Shown here one piece after another: positions 12,276 through 25,690 of a stretch of DNA of 64,000 nucleotides (the first letter of the stretch is position 1; every line of letters begins with the position of its first letter). The position numbers and the translations under genes were made by a program. A model generated the notes under the pieces. That model was not told the DNA's origin. It searched no databases and saw nothing but the letters and a program-made list of their open reading frames with translations. Source of the DNA: Anadara kagoshimensis (taxonomy: Eukaryota > Mollusca > Bivalvia > Arcoida > Arcidae); contig CM037874.1 of assembly GCA_021292105.1 (NCBI GenBank), forward strand, positions 8,613,653 through 8,677,652. The letters are read 5' to 3'.

Positions 12276-15156
12276 TAAATTCATTTTGATTAAGACGAAC
12301 TCTCGTGTCTCTGAGATTACCATATATGTTTAGTTGTCGTAAAATAAACTTGGAACATTAGTTATCTTTTATAACGAAATACTAGTAACTAGTTTCATTA
12401 AACAGTGAATAAATAAACAAAAATATTTACAATCATTTTAAGAAATAGTTAAAGTCTTTGATGAAAATACGTTGATCAATTAAACTCCATTAGCCGTCAG
12501 TTTTATATCTAAGAGACTAGATCCATATTTTTTATTTTATAGTTGTTTATGTATTTTATTACATTGTCTCACTGTATTAGTTGGATGTGAAAGTAACTGT
12601 ATCAAGTTGGATGATACGTGTTATAAAATTCCTGTCAATTTCTATACCGAGATGAATATGCAAGAACAGAGATCAGTACACCAATGAACAGATATTAACT
12701 CCATTGTCAATTGCCAATAAATTGTTACTTTATCATAATTTCTTTTTCTGATATTTTTTCTTAAAATAAGAAGATGTAACCATGGCAAATAGCATCTGAT
12801 CAGTGACATTGAGATACATTAAGCTACGGGAGTGAATTTAATAATGCACATGCATTGTTTACTTTTATTGAAAGACATTCACATGTCGCATATCAGCTTG
12901 ATTAAGAAAACGAATTTAGAAAACCTTCTAGGAAGGGAAATTGGATTTCATATTTGAAATGATGCATATACATGTACGCCTGACATACGTTTAACGTTAC
13001 ATTATGTCGTCATTAATTTGTACATGTATTCTTCTACAAAAATCTCTTGTTCTATAGTCAAACGTATATTTTTATCTTTGATTATGCTGAGGATTTAAAA
13101 ATTTAAAAAGGAACCAACACTTAAAAATATAAATTTGCAAAATCATGCAACGCTTCATTTTACCATATTGCAAAATTCCATTCTTTGCGGACGTTCTAAA
13201 CATTCTAATTAGAATGCGATATTCTAAATTTTACCATATTACAAAATTACATTTTAGAATCAATGACGCATGCAATTTCTACAGACAGTAACTATTTCAC
13301 TGAATAACTAAACTGCTTTTTCATATAATAAAAAAGGAAAATAGAATTATTATTCTGCCTGTTGAGCCGAATTGTAGCCAGTCATTGTTTGAATTACCTA
13401 GAAATCAACAGTCTGGACAAAGCCATCTTCCACCTTATTAACGATGAACGTCAGTTTTACTCTGTACACAAAACATATAATTTTAATCTCAATATGACTG
13501 GCGTGCTTAATAAAGTATGTATGAAGTATTATATTTACGTCTGACAGATTTTCAGGAATTTTTGTGATTTCTGTGACAAATTAAACTTTCTTGTAACGAT
13601 CTTTACAGAGCAAATAGTATAGACACCTTGGTTGTTACATGACACACATGGTTTCGCCTAGGTCATGTATTAATGAAATATGTCGAATGGTTAAAAATCT
13701 TAATTAAAAATGTCTTTCCTCTGTTGACTTCTTGTCGTATTGATATATTCATATTTTCACATAGATTCCAATGAGGATAAAAACTACTGAAGGAGATTAA
13801 CTCCTGAAGATGTATTTGAATTCACAAATGTTTCGACATATGTCCTCAATGACAAATGATTATAACTATTCAACATTTCACTGATCCGTATAACAGAGGT
13901 GTTAAATCACCGAAATTACATTTTTCATTACATGTAGGTGTCTTTGTTTTTCTGTAATATATGTCATTTAGACTTGTTAAATTCCTTGTAAATTTTGTTT
14001 TTGGATTAAAATGTACAAGAAACTAGACTAGATTGTTTTGATAAAAACCCGATTATCAAAAAATAGGCAACTGTTCAAAATCTTTCAGAAAAAACTAGGA
14101 TTTCAAACTAGATACTGAACATTCATTGACTTACAACATAACAGACCGTTTGCGACTCTAGATCGGATGTTTTAATCTGAATTCATAAAAAAGTATCAAT
14201 AATTCTACTTGACCTACAAATAGTAATACTAAAGGTCTAAAGGTCATACACTCTTTGGACTAAAGAAGGAGATGCTCTCAATACTTCTTTGTCGTCATGG
14301 TTTGATTAAGTCAGGCATGTAACATGTCTTTTCAGAAATTTTATTTAACATGACACAAATCAATAATTTTTCAGTAGTAGGCCTCGGACATTCGATAAAG
14401 TTCTCGACCAGTAACGGAATTTAGTTCATGCGATGTAGTAACCAGACTCTCATTTTGGAGGTGTAGTTTCAGTAACAAACCCTTCTTACAACACACAAAT
14501 ATATAAGATCTTCAATCATTCTACGTTATGGGCTGCATTCAAAGGTTTAACTTCCCCAGTATTCTTGACCTTTTTTCCGGATGACGTACTAATAACTCTG
14601 TATTATGGATATTTCACCTTGGAAAATAACTTTGATTTCATTTATGACTTTATTAAAATAACCTTTGAAACTGTTAGAAATAAACGATTAGTATTGTCCG
14701 CGGAAACACTGTGCTACTCTGGCGCAAATCTCTCATATCTACATGTTTTTCCCTCTAAAATATGTTCTTGGAACCAAACGCCGTAGAATGTTTCCTGTCA
14801 GAGCAGCTGCATAGACTTGACATTTTCAATATTTTTAAGAGAATAAAAAGGTGTTATATTTTTTAACGCCATATATGACGCAAGCCAAGTTTTCAGATTC
14901 TTTTCTATTAAAGACGCAACCATAACAGTTTATTACACGGAAAAGAGAAAAAAGTCGAAATCTAATATTTTGGATTATGTAATCGTACCTTACATACTCC
15001 TTTTACTACTTTATCTTCCCTTTTACCAGTTTTCTCATTTATTTAAATATATTTTGTTTTCTTTTTCTATTCTTATTAAACAGACCATCGACTTACTGTC
15101 TCGGATCTTTATAAAATATAACGCTAGTATACGGGCAAAATTCTCATAAATATGTG
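12276..15156. other. no recognisable gene or repeat
   Basis: AT-rich with only short frames (13362-13544 and 14565-14786, +). Neither shows a domain, a signal sequence or an intron boundary that I trust. Confidence 0.4.
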
Positions 15157-15159
15157 CCG

Positions 15160-15352
15160 TCCGCCACCTGGAGTTAAGTAATGATTGTGAACGACCTAGA
15201 CAAGTTTTTTTTTACGAGACCGAACGAAATAAGAGTACCCGAAGCAAACAAAATACACTATTTGACAAACTAAATGATTAGGATTTGATCCTAAACGGTG
15301 ACAAGCACGGCTCTGTGTAATCCCGGTGCTTAAACCTTTCTACCAAAGCTCC
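15160..15352 (-). mobile_element. tRNA-derived SINE-like element
   Basis: On the minus strand the head starts near 15350 with AGCTTTGGTAGAAAGG (box A-like). About 50 bases later comes GGATCAAATCC (box B-like). The spacing is that of a tRNA internal promoter. The body runs toward 15160. Divergence from a tRNA is strong and no target duplication was seen. Confidence 0.45.
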
Positions 15353-17131
15353 AATGTTTGAAATGTTAGTAAAGTATATCGATTACATTGCATTTTTACT
15401 GACCATGACATTATTTCAATTTAAAACTTAAAGAGCTGTAACACGTTTTTTTTTTAAATGATTGAAGCTTCTGGTAATAATGATTTGATGGCAACAATAT
15501 CATATGCCAGTGTATTTAAATTGCAATCGAAATTCCCAACAGATATACATTATAAATGTTGCTTAAAGACATTGATCATCTAAGATTTAAAAGTTTGATA
15601 AATTGGTGACACTTTTTATTAAGAGATTAATATGTCTACCAATGAGCCTATTCCATTAAAATTTTTAATTAAAAATACTATAATCAAGAATCATGTCTAA
15701 AATAAACTAAAACAAGCATTTTTCATCAAAGGAAAACCTGATATAGGAATGCTGAAGAGGCTGGCGGATCTTAAGTAGGCAGTGCCTCCTGACGCAATTA
15801 TCTCTATACATAAGATTACATAAACCGTTGCAGTAACCCATGCTTCTGTACGACGTTCTTGTCTTTAATATTAATTCATACTAATTATAGACAAAAATAA
15901 CGCCATGAAAGATATGAAACAAAATAGTATTTAGTTGTAGTGAAGTTATTTGTTGACCAACTTAATGTACATCTCCAATTAAACACAAGATAGTGAGCTA
16001 TTTTGTTTACATTTCTTGCTCTGATTCTGGTTAATCAACCCGTTTGATTCTGACTTTATCACTTAATTACATAATTTAGTCATTCCATGGCAATTAAATC
16101 ATAGTAAGAGAAAAGGACGTCAAAGTTTTTTCGCTACACAAAGATTGATATATTTGTTTTTGACTATGTTCTTTGATTCTACGAAAATTTTAATGAACAC
16201 ACACTTTTCAAAAAGAGAGATTAATTGTAGACGATTTCGTTGTAAATATTTTGCCATTGAAAGCAGAAACATTAACTAGAAAATATTTTAAAGATCTGAT
16301 AAATTCTCAAAAGTGACATTTTATGTCACAAGGGTAGTTTTGTCATGGAGCGGTCATACACAACGAAAAGCATTATCCTCATAATAAACATGGAATAAAG
16401 TTTTGTCATCTTAGTTTAGGAAGAGAAACCATGTTAACCGTTTTTGTCAATAGTTTTAAACAATAACAACCACAATTCTGAAAGTATTTGAAATAATCGG
16501 ACAAGTCTTCAATGGATTTATAACAAACGCCAATAAAATGTAATATAAAATAAAAATGAGTATATTTTGTTGTATGTAAAAGAACAGCGATAAATTGAAA
16601 ACGGTTAATGAAGTAATTGGAAACTTTTTAATTATTAATGTTCCGATCTAACATTAATGTTTATTGATAGTCATAACCTGAATATTTTATCTTTGCTAGT
16701 AATGTTTTATAATGCTACCTTGTATATATTATGTTTCCAGATTTTGAAGATATAGTAGAAATCCATTTGTGAGAAAAGTCACTTATGTGTTATGGTTCGA
16801 ATTTCATCGACGGTATCTGTTATTTGTCATAAGCCACATTTTGTCGTCCAATCTTAATACACATAAAGTTCGTATTACTATTCTCTTCCTATAAAGTTAT
16901 ATTCCATTATCACGTTCTTTAGATAGAGCTATGGGATACGTTATGATTTGATCAGGGATTGTGTTTCTAGAAAATGACACAGAGGGACAGTTTTGTTTAA
17001 ATCTATAGATATGAGAAGTGAGAAGTGTGTGATTTCCCAATGGTCAACTTTTCCTTATCGCTCAAAAATGGATTGTCCTTCCTTCTTGTATTACAGTACT
17101 TATATGTCTTTTGTCAATTCTTATTATTTTG
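15353..17131. other. no recognisable gene or repeat
   Basis: AT-rich sequence without long frames or obvious terminal repeats. Confidence 0.4.
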
Positions 17132-17467
17132 GTGTATGTGAATCAAGAAAGACTAATATGGCAATTTGGGTGTATATGAATCGAAAAAGACCTCCATAGC
17201 TATTTTGATGTATATGAATCGAGAAAGACCTCCATAGCTATTTTGATGTATATGAATCGAGAAAGACTTCCATAGCTATTTTTATGTATATGAATCGAGA
17301 AAGACTTCCATAGCTATTTTGATGTATATGAATCGAGAAAGACTTTCATAGCTATTTTGATGTATATGAATCGAGAAAGACTTCCATAGCTATTTTGATG
17401 TATATGAATCGAGAAAGACTTTCATAGCTATTTTAGTGTATGCAAAACGAGAAAGACTTTCATGGCT
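17132..17467. repeat. 38-bp minisatellite, about 9 units
   Basis: Tandem units of 38 bp beginning TGTATATGAATCGAGAAAGA and continuing CTTCCATAGCTATTTTGA. Inner units are nearly identical (CTTCC, CCTCC or CTTTC variants). The first and last units are more divergent (GTGAATCAAGAAAGAC, GCAAAACGAGAAAGAC). The unit is 12.67 codons, so the frame rotates and no protein repeat is implied. Confidence 0.96.
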
Positions 17468-17488
17468 TGGTCAAAAACGTATTTGGAC

Positions 17489-17505
17489 TCGTCGTCGTCG
17501 TCGTC
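17489..17505. repeat. (TCG)n trinucleotide run
   Basis: Short TCG run just after the 38-bp array. Confidence 0.85.
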
Positions 17506-19126
17506 ATGTTACCATTGTAAATTTAATTTGCAGTTTCTGTAAAGGCAAAACGAGAGCAACTGATTAGCGAATTTAAAGGAAAATAGGTAGCTCAATACGA
17601 GGGTCTATTTGTTAGACGGTTGTTTAAATTTGACATGAGTGCCTCAGAATTGCGACAGAAATTTTAGAAACAGTGCTATATTGTTACTTACCTTTATTTC
17701 GTACCATCGTCATGTAGCCAGGTGTAAATTTGCATATTATATAAAACATACTAGTAGTTGAACGAATGATAGTATCGTTTGAGGTGATATGGTTGGTAAG
17801 CATGAAGTATGCGTATTTGACTGTGGTTGGAGAGGGACATGATTGTTTCGGAATTACGATAGAAAGTAGTCAAGACACACTATATGTTCTGATTGACTTA
17901 CCGATGTTTCTACCGTTCACCATTCCACCCTTTTGATTCTATGAAGAATTAAAATTATGTAAATATCTTTGGTCTTTTGAAGTATATGTTATCTTTGAGT
18001 AATGACGTAAAATAGGTTAAAAAGGACTTCTTGGAAGTGTCAACGGAGGGCAACACACTTAAGTTTTAATGACGTGAATAAAGATGTAATAAGCAAAAAG
18101 GTCATCTATATGTCAAATATAATGTTTTAAAGCGATGCATACTATACATACAGACCTGTGGCAAAACTCTCGATTATATGAATTGCTCTAACTTTATTTC
18201 AAAGTAGTCTTATATATGCAAGTTTTTTATATAAAAAGGTTGTATAAAGCATTTATTTAAAATGTATTGTTGTTTTGTTGATTTTAATGTGCACGTGATT
18301 CTGTTGCAAAGTCTCTTTGATATGATAGGTCTTCCACTATATTGGGTAAGCCAATTCCTTCCCACGTAAGAAATGTTTGTTTCCTTCACGCTGTAATCTG
18401 CTGTAGGTGATCAAGTACCAATGATTTGTGATTCCATACACTACCATCATCCTCAGAAGTATCATACATATTGAAAACTGGCCATGAAAAGTGCAGACTG
18501 AAAATCTCTATTAAATTGTATTGTTGAAAACATTTTCTCCTCAAGCTGAGTGTTTTCGAGCTACAATTGTGTTTTTATTTTGAAAAAAATATAATTTCCT
18601 CATATATTTATATTTGATCACAACATTTCAAAACTGTGACAAAGCTATTTATGGACGACAGAGAATTATAGAAGTGTAAGCACTAGGACTCTAGGTCTCT
18701 AAAGGTCTCTAAATAACACTAACTATAAAACAAATCGGAAACACTTCCACATGAACTGCACGGACTTTGTATAGATACATTTAATATTGACTCGTCGTCA
18801 ATAAGGTATGTTCTCCATGTGATCAGTGTGAATTTGCTACTTCCGGGTATTAGAATAACTAAGCTATCCTACTTATTTATAATCAATGATTCCACAACAC
18901 AGAACAATTCAGCATGCTCAAACTTTCATATACGTTTATATACGTTAAGAACGAGTGTCCAAGTGTCATTTTTCCTCCATTGAATATTTTAACATCTTTT
19001 TGTAACTTTTTTATTTTATCAATTAAAAGTTTAAATAACAGAAATGCGAATATTTTGCTTAAAATGTGTACAAGGTATAAATTGTTGCCCAACTTTGCTA
19101 TTTTACGCATCACATTGACTGAATGA
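17506..19126. other. no recognisable gene or repeat
   Basis: No frame above 90 codons and no structural repeat that I can see. Confidence 0.4.
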
Positions 19127-19370
19127 AAAACATTTGACATGAGATTTCCCAACAGGTTAAATGAAAAAGAAAGGAATGTTCGTTAATACGTTTAAAATAA
19201 ATCAATTTATAACTTTACACTGAAAAATGTTTTCCGCTGAGGTTAAAAAGATGATTTATAAATCAAAAGATTACATTGTAATGAAGAAGTGTTTGTTCGA
19301 TTTATGTTTAAGGAGAATATACCGGGGGATTATTGTATCAATGGTTTGGAATGGCTGTTTTTTCAACCGT
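19127..19370 (+). repeat. dispersed direct repeat, copy 1
   Basis: About 240 bases resembling 20768-21005 at roughly 80% by eye. Shared blocks include TTTCCCAACAGG, TTTAAAATAAATCAATT and AATCAATGG-like text. The open frames here are inside the repeat. Family unknown. Confidence 0.75.
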
Positions 19371-20545
19371 TATGATGTCAAGAAATTATATATTTTTCCA
19401 TACACGTCAAAATCGTCAAATAAGCTTCTTAACGTTTGTGGTGAAAATAACTTTTAGGGCATCAAAACACTCCTCATTACTACGGATGAAATATTTAAAA
19501 AACAAAATGAGTTGCAATTTCTAATAATTTAAACTGATGAAAAAAAGGCCAGAACCATGACAATATCTTATTCTACAACACATTGAAATAAGGAAGAATA
19601 AATACAACACACTCTCGACTTCCAACAGTCATAAACCATCATGGTTTATTAATTTAGTGCCTTTGTTTGGCTTAAATCATCTCTTATTGTTCAATTCAGG
19701 ATTTATTTATTTGCTTCATCAAGTCATAAAATGGGGAAATAGTAATCAACTTACGTAAATATTTCCATTAATTATTGTTGTTCGGCGGCGGGTAGAATAT
19801 TGAACCAGTATGTTGGAGGTTATTGGTTTCTCCATGACCCTGCATAATTTTGTCAAATCTGGCCTAATGTTAGAGCACTCTAGATGTAACCAAAAAGCAT
19901 CAAACGACAAAAGACTCAGACCTGATTATGGGTTAATTTGCGAATTCTATGTACATAAACAATCGGGCGTGATTACAAACTGCGTTAAATGACGTGACGT
20001 ATAAATTAATCTCTTGGTGTAACGAATGGCAACGTTTGTTTTTTGAAACGGTACTGTTAGCATTTTACTAAACGTTAAAGCTAACGGGTACTCTTGTAAA
20101 CAACTGTTTCCTGGACACTTTGTAGCTCAAAATGGATGTTATGACCCACGCATGACGGACCGCTTTCTTCATTATTCCCAACATCCATTTAACAAATGGT
20201 TGAATCGTGAAATAAGTTGCAATAGCTGCGTTTAGAGTGACACATGGAAGTCGATTAAGCTATATAGAAATTTAAATTAAAAAAACCATGAGCTGGTTAA
20301 GTATGCTAGAGTATATGCAGGAATACCATAAAACTTTGATCAGTTCATTGTTAATGATAATTAGTTCAAAAATGTCACATCTATGACAGGGCTTAAATAA
20401 TAAACTTTTTGATCGGTGGTCGGAATATATGGCGAACTTTGATTTATAGGATTTACATTAATAAAGGGGCATTGGCTTCACACTCTCATTTTAGCTCATC
20501 GACGAATTCCTCAGTACCTTAATTACTTTATATATATGGTAAACA

Positions 20546-20655
20546 ATCAAAAACAAACATACTAATCCATTTTCGAATCACAATCCAGAAGCAAAGTAAA
20601 AACTTTGGAACTGACAAGTTAGGTTAGACACGTGAACTTCCACCAGGGAAGTGAG
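20546..20655 (-). mobile_element. Penelope-like 3' tail, sharply 5'-truncated
   Basis: Nearly consensus minus-strand tail: AATCAAAAACAAACATACTA through CACCAGGGAAGTGAGGC, then abrupt loss of similarity. The clean break inside the UTR is typical of an incomplete reverse-transcribed insertion. Confidence 0.9.
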
Positions 20656-20767
20656 GCAAAAATTTAATAAAAAGTATAATCGTATATTTTTTTAAATAGA
20701 TCTGAATTCAACAAAGTTAGCGGGTCGATTTGATGTTTCATGCATCAAATTTACTCGGGCGGGAACA

Positions 20768-21005
20768 CTTGACATGACATTTCCCAACAGGGTAAATGAA
20801 AAAAAAGCGGAATATTCGTTTATCCATTTAAAATAAATCAATTAATAACTTAACAAAAGAAAAGTGTTTTCCACTGAGATTGAAAAGATAATCTATAAAT
20901 CAAATTTAAATTGTAAAGAATGAGTGTTTGTTCATTTTACGTTTAGAAATTATCTGTCGGAGCTTAATTAAATCAATGGCAAAGAAAGGCTGTCTTTTCT
21001 CAAAC
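20768..21005 (+). repeat. dispersed direct repeat, copy 2
   Basis: Same family as 19127-19370, same orientation, 1.64 kb downstream. Alignable from TTGACATGACATTTCCC to the TCAATGGCAAAG region. A Penelope-like tail lies between the two copies. Confidence 0.75.
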
Positions 21006-21495
21006 ATTCCAGACGTTTGCAGCAATTCACTTATATCGAAGTCACGTTTTCAGACCCATATTTGTCCGCCATTTTGCCAACAGCTCTTTTATGTTGGCCT
21101 TTTTGATTTGCTTATAACATTGACTAATCATGGCATTCATTGGTTAATATTACAATCACTCTTGTATTAGTATTTTGCTAGGGTTCTCTTCATTTTTGTA
21201 GAATAATTTCGCTTCCTTGACCAGTAGAATTCCCATATTTGCCAGTTTTTCTGGTACTTTTTTTGTCAATTCAGGCCATTAAAAAATCCACATTTTCTTT
21301 TACACCTTTCTCAGTTATTTTCCTTTTTCTATAGTATCCTTTTTAATAAAAAAATGTATCATCTTATTTTTTGCCAGGAATTTGACACTGTTTGTATTTC
21401 TTTCCTCCCGGCTTAATTATTTATTTGGATAAGATCTTGCGACGTTTTTGATTTCCCTCATAGCATTTAATTGTAATTACCGGTAGTTTCTTTAG

Positions 21496-21622
21496 GAAAT
21501 AACATTCTATTTGAGTGTATTCATTAGGTATTATGAATGAGAGCCACAGTTCATGTTAAATATGCTATTCCTGACTCTCATTCATAATACCGAATGGATA
21601 CACTCAAATAGAATGTTATTTC
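21496..21622. repeat. fold-back inverted repeat
   Basis: 51-bp arms (21496-21546 and 21572-21622) differ at only about 3 positions and enclose a 25-base loop. The arms begin GAAATAACATTCTATTTGAG. Transcribed, this would make a long hairpin. It could be a MITE or a recent inverted duplication. No coding content. Confidence 0.92.
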
Positions 21623-23467
21623 TTATATTTACAATCATAAAAAATATTGATATTTACATGTCCGAAATGTAAAACTATCGCTACAATAATTTATTTCAAT
21701 CAAGATTCCGACAAACATACGGGATTGATGGAACAGCCTTGCTCCAAATAAGGATAGTTACGCCGGGACTAGACTTGGATGCTGACACATAATCAGAGGT
21801 CATGACCCCACACTGTATGCCAGTAAAAACAAAATTCATCTAAAGAAGGTCAATTCCTAATGTAAATATTTGATTTTGCATTAATTGCCTTTAGCATATT
21901 ATTTGTCATTATTTAAAGTGCTAGGAAAATGTTATATCAGTGGTAGAAGTCATTGCGATAACTTTGGGCTGTTTTGAATTGGAATTACAATTATTGCTGA
22001 TTGCTGGTGAAATAGATTATGGCTGCATACGCGTTATGTTGCATTGTTTTCAGTTGTCGTTTACCCGTGTCATAACTTAAACAAATTAAATCACTTAACT
22101 TAAATTCTTAAATCCTTCAGTGGATTTTTAAAACAGTTTACATGTAGATATAATTTCGGTTCTTTAAGAAACGTTGTAAAGTTTCATTAGTTCGTTGAAA
22201 GTGGCCCCCGTAATCTGACGTTCGAGAACAGCCGTTGTCGTATAATCCACGTATTTGTCTACAAACTTCATTTGACGCAATTTCTAATCTTACCTATTTT
22301 TCTACCCTAATAACGGCAAATCCACGCCAATTACAAACTTATGAACCCACTGACAGAGAATTGACATTATAATAAACACTCGCCGGGGTATTATCACCAA
22401 GGCGTTAGTCTTTTCGCTGCTGTAGATTAGACTCCAATCGACTGTATAAATGACGTCTGCCTATTATCCACATCCAGTTGTCTCAGTAGATGACTAGAGT
22501 ATATGTTACAATGTTAATGATTATTAATTAGCTCACGTGTATTAGCACTCTCATATTGCTAGATTTGTACAAATCTGGTGTGAACATTACACCATTGACG
22601 TGTATAGATTAATAAAGATTATATTATACCCCCTCAATGGATCTGTATGAACTTCCGGTTTATTTATATGGCTCGTCAATAGATATGTATAAACTTCCTG
22701 TTTATTTATTGACTTTCGAGCAGTTACCGTTTCTACGTCCATCACCCGGTAACTTTCAACAGCTGTATCAGTTACATAAAAACAAAACAACTGTAACTTT
22801 CAATTCTACAAAACAATATAGTCTTTTTGTGATGTTCAAAGTATTGTTTTAATTGCTTTGATATTAATTGATTCATGTCTCATATTAACTCGTAGTTTGT
22901 ACTTTGTTATTGACGTCTGGAACCAGAGGCATTAGCTCCCGGTTTATATACACTCTAATTGGAGTAATGGCTACGATTTCGTTCTTATTGTTGTGATTAA
23001 TACATTGGTACTTCAACACATACAATAGTAACTATCGCCCTTATTCCGGTTTATGCACATAGAAGCCTTGAACCACGAGGTAATGTACGTCACATCTAAT
23101 AGCATAGCTATTAAAACTGCGTTTATACCTCGGTGTATCCTTACTCCACATTATGTCCTCATAATAAGACGCCTGGAAACACAGCAGGGAGGTAACGTGT
23201 GTCATATTCATTAAAATACCGTATACAACCCCGTTTTACACGTTCTTTTAATGGTAATCAATGCATTACATAAGTACTCCAGTTATCCCTCATAACAATA
23301 ACGATAATGTTTTTATGAAATGTCTTGTAATGAAAATCTTTCCCATAATTGATGAAAGTTTGTTGACTGATGTCACTCAGAACCTAGGAAACAAACTATT
23401 TTAATATTTTTTAATTAGTAGGGTCCCACCCCCACCCCAAAGTACCTGAATGCCCCGCCGGGTATAA
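21623..23467. other. unassigned; slightly less AT-rich
   Basis: No gene recognised. From about 22200 to 23250 the base composition is a little richer in GC. A 42-bp tandem duplication lies at 22634-22717. Confidence 0.35.
22634..22717. repeat. 42-bp tandem duplication
   Basis: Two units of 42 bp, each starting TCAATRGATMTGTATRAACT and containing TTCCKGTTTATTTAT. The period is 14 codons, so frames stay open across it on both strands (about 70 codons), but I recognise no protein. Confidence 0.8.
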
Positions 23468-23520
23468 TCATTATACACCCCGCAAACTAGTTTTCGGAGG
23501 GTATATAGGAATCACCATGT
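23468..23520 (+). mobile_element. possible Helitron 5' end fragment
   Basis: TCATTATACACCCCGC after an A, then a fold-back (CCCCGCAAACTAG / TTTTCGGAGGG) and GGTATATAGG. It resembles the 5' end of the element at 24049. No 3' end was found, so it is a fragment at best. Confidence 0.35.
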
Positions 23521-24048
23521 ATATATCATAGCTGCTTTTGACGACTGTCATAAAACTTCACAAGAAAAATCTCCATTGGCCGAAGGTGTGTCATGCCATT
23601 GAACCAAGGTCATATAATAAAGGTCAAGGTTGCGGGAAAACATTAAATGTTGGAGTGGGGGTATTTGGCTTTCAAGAGACAGTTTTAGTTATTACAAAGT
23701 CCATCCAAAGTAAGGTGTTTTATAATCGGCGGTCTCAGAGTATCTGGTCAACTCGTTTCACCAGTTTGCAGTGTTTTTACTCCTTAACCATCCGTTCCGA
23801 TTAATTTTACAACTAGAACTTGTTTTACATTTTTAAAATTTTTACTACTTTTTTATGTTTGATGATTCTCGCTGGTAAATAAACTTGTAATTCAGCATTC
23901 ATCCACTCGAATGCCCAAAGCTATAGGTGAAAATCAGGCAGATGAGGTGTGAAAAAGTTTCATTAAAACACATGTCCTTGGGGTGGTACCGTAACATTCC
24001 CGCGTATACCACTAAAGTGTTTCTTCTGTAACTTATAGTTTTTAGAAG

Positions 24049-24311
24049 TCTGTTATTATACCCCCCCACCGCTTAAAAAGTGGGGAGTATATAGTGATAG
24101 GGTGTCCGTCCGTGTGTCCGTCCTTCCGTTGCACCTTAGGGTACCTATCTCTTATCCGCAACTCCTCCTAAATCTTTCAATGAATTTTCATGAAACTTTC
24201 ACACAACCTTTGTGATATAATGTAGATGTGCGCCTCCTATTTAAAAATTTGATCTGTTCAATGTGGGGGGGGGGGTATTTTTTGTGAGCTTGTGGCTCAC
24301 AGTTTTTCTAG
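24049..24311 (+). mobile_element. non-autonomous Helitron
   Basis: Starts TCTGTTATTATACCCCCC. Ends with a 7-bp hairpin (TGTGAGC, 5-base loop, GCTCACA at 24283-24301), then GTTTTT and CTAG at 24308-24311, followed by T. Helitrons characteristically begin with TC, carry a hairpin a few bases before a CTRR end, and insert between A and T. The 5' flank here is G rather than A. The element is 263 bp with no coding capacity and contains a GTCCGTCC-rich stretch and a G12-type run. Confidence 0.75.
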
Positions 24312-25549
24312 TTAATATTACTATCTACTATTTTTAAATCACATAAAACAATTTATTCTCTATGGAAAACAAACAAATTCAAATCAATTTTTGTTGGAAC
24401 AAATCGTTATTCGTTAGTCATTGTATAATAAACCAATTTCACACGTGCGAGGTGTCTTTTAAAAACCTTTTTCACACTGCAAGGCAAATTGTTTCCCTGG
24501 ATCATTCTGATTGGTCCAATATTTTTAAATATCTTTTCGATCTGTTAAAAGAATATTTCGGGTGTTTTCGAATTATTGTTCTTAAGTTTTTCAAGCCATG
24601 TTGTCGGTTGAAATGAACATATGTAAGACTTAATGTTCTATTAATAGGAATGACGAAATAATAGGGCGAATAGTTACCCGTTGGGTTTTTTGGTATACAG
24701 TCAATAAATAAATCAAGCATGATATTATAAACTACCTTAAATAGAATTCACAATAAGAATCGGATGCATTCCAGATGAAACAAATATAGAATAATATCAT
24801 ATCAACAACGAAAATACTCTTATTAATAATCTAATCATAAAACACTGCCAAAGAAACTGAACTACTGGAGTTTAGTATAATATTTTGAACGAGTTGGTAA
24901 AAATGTGGGACAAGTGGTTATTTAAGTTGAAACGAATTGGTAAGCAAAAGTAGAACGAGGAAGTAAAAGCCAGGTGAAACCAGTTGGAATTGGAATGAGC
25001 TGACTATTATCCGGTCTCATAATGTGTTAACCTTTTGTTATTTCGAATTATTTAAAAAAAAAAACGTTCAAAAGAAGCAGACGACATGTTTATCGGACTC
25101 TTGTATTGTTTTCTTGTTTAGTTTCGTATTCGTTGTCCCATTGGTTATTTTGTTATTGTCAAACACATGTTGGTATCAGATACAAATTAATATATTCAAA
25201 CAATATCTTGATTCAATGACAAGTATTGGGTTGTTTTACCGTTCGTTTTTTTAAACCTAGCTATCCTAGAACCAATAAGCTCGTTTTTTGGCATTCATTT
25301 TAACGTTTTACCTGTTACCTTTGTCTGGTTTTCTCCATTATAGATCACGTTTCAATATTTATCAGAATTTGTTTCTATTTCTTGTTAATATCAGTCTGTT
25401 TTAACAATGTCACCTTCGTTTACGTATCTTTGATATATCAAATACACTTCAAATGATGGAATCAAACACGCTGAGTGTAAAATTATTCAACTTGTATTTA
25501 ATGATAGAGTTAATTAAATGTGTCTTTACACCCTAACCAAGTGTTTTTC
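24312..25549. other. no recognisable gene or repeat
   Basis: Frames at 24362-24616 (+), 24502-24720 (-) and 25024-25254 (+) are 72-84 codons, with no motif recognised. Confidence 0.4.
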
Positions 25550-25690
25550 GATGTATGCGTTCATTTCTCTTATGGTGGAGGAAACCGAAGAGTCTCGAAA
25601 AACCACCAACTTTAGACAGAACTAACAAAAACTTTATCGCACTAAGGTTTTCCCGAGTGGGATCTAAGCTAACTGTCAGAAATATTCATC
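25550..25690 (-). mobile_element. degenerate SINE-like repeat
   Basis: Plus-strand text GGTGGAGGAAACCGAAGAG, ACCACCAAC and CCGAGTGGGATC follows the order of a dispersed bivalve repeat that I recall. Its reverse strand has a tRNA-like box B. The match is from memory and decayed. The 60-codon frame here lies in this repeat. Confidence 0.35.

Noticed and set aside
17132-17505. CRISPR-like array
   Set aside because: The 38-bp units are contiguous with no unique spacers, and the sequence context is animal DNA.
22445-22475. TATAAA with an initiator-like CCACATC 25 bases on
   Set aside because: Such pairs are frequent by chance in AT-rich DNA and no recognisable gene follows.
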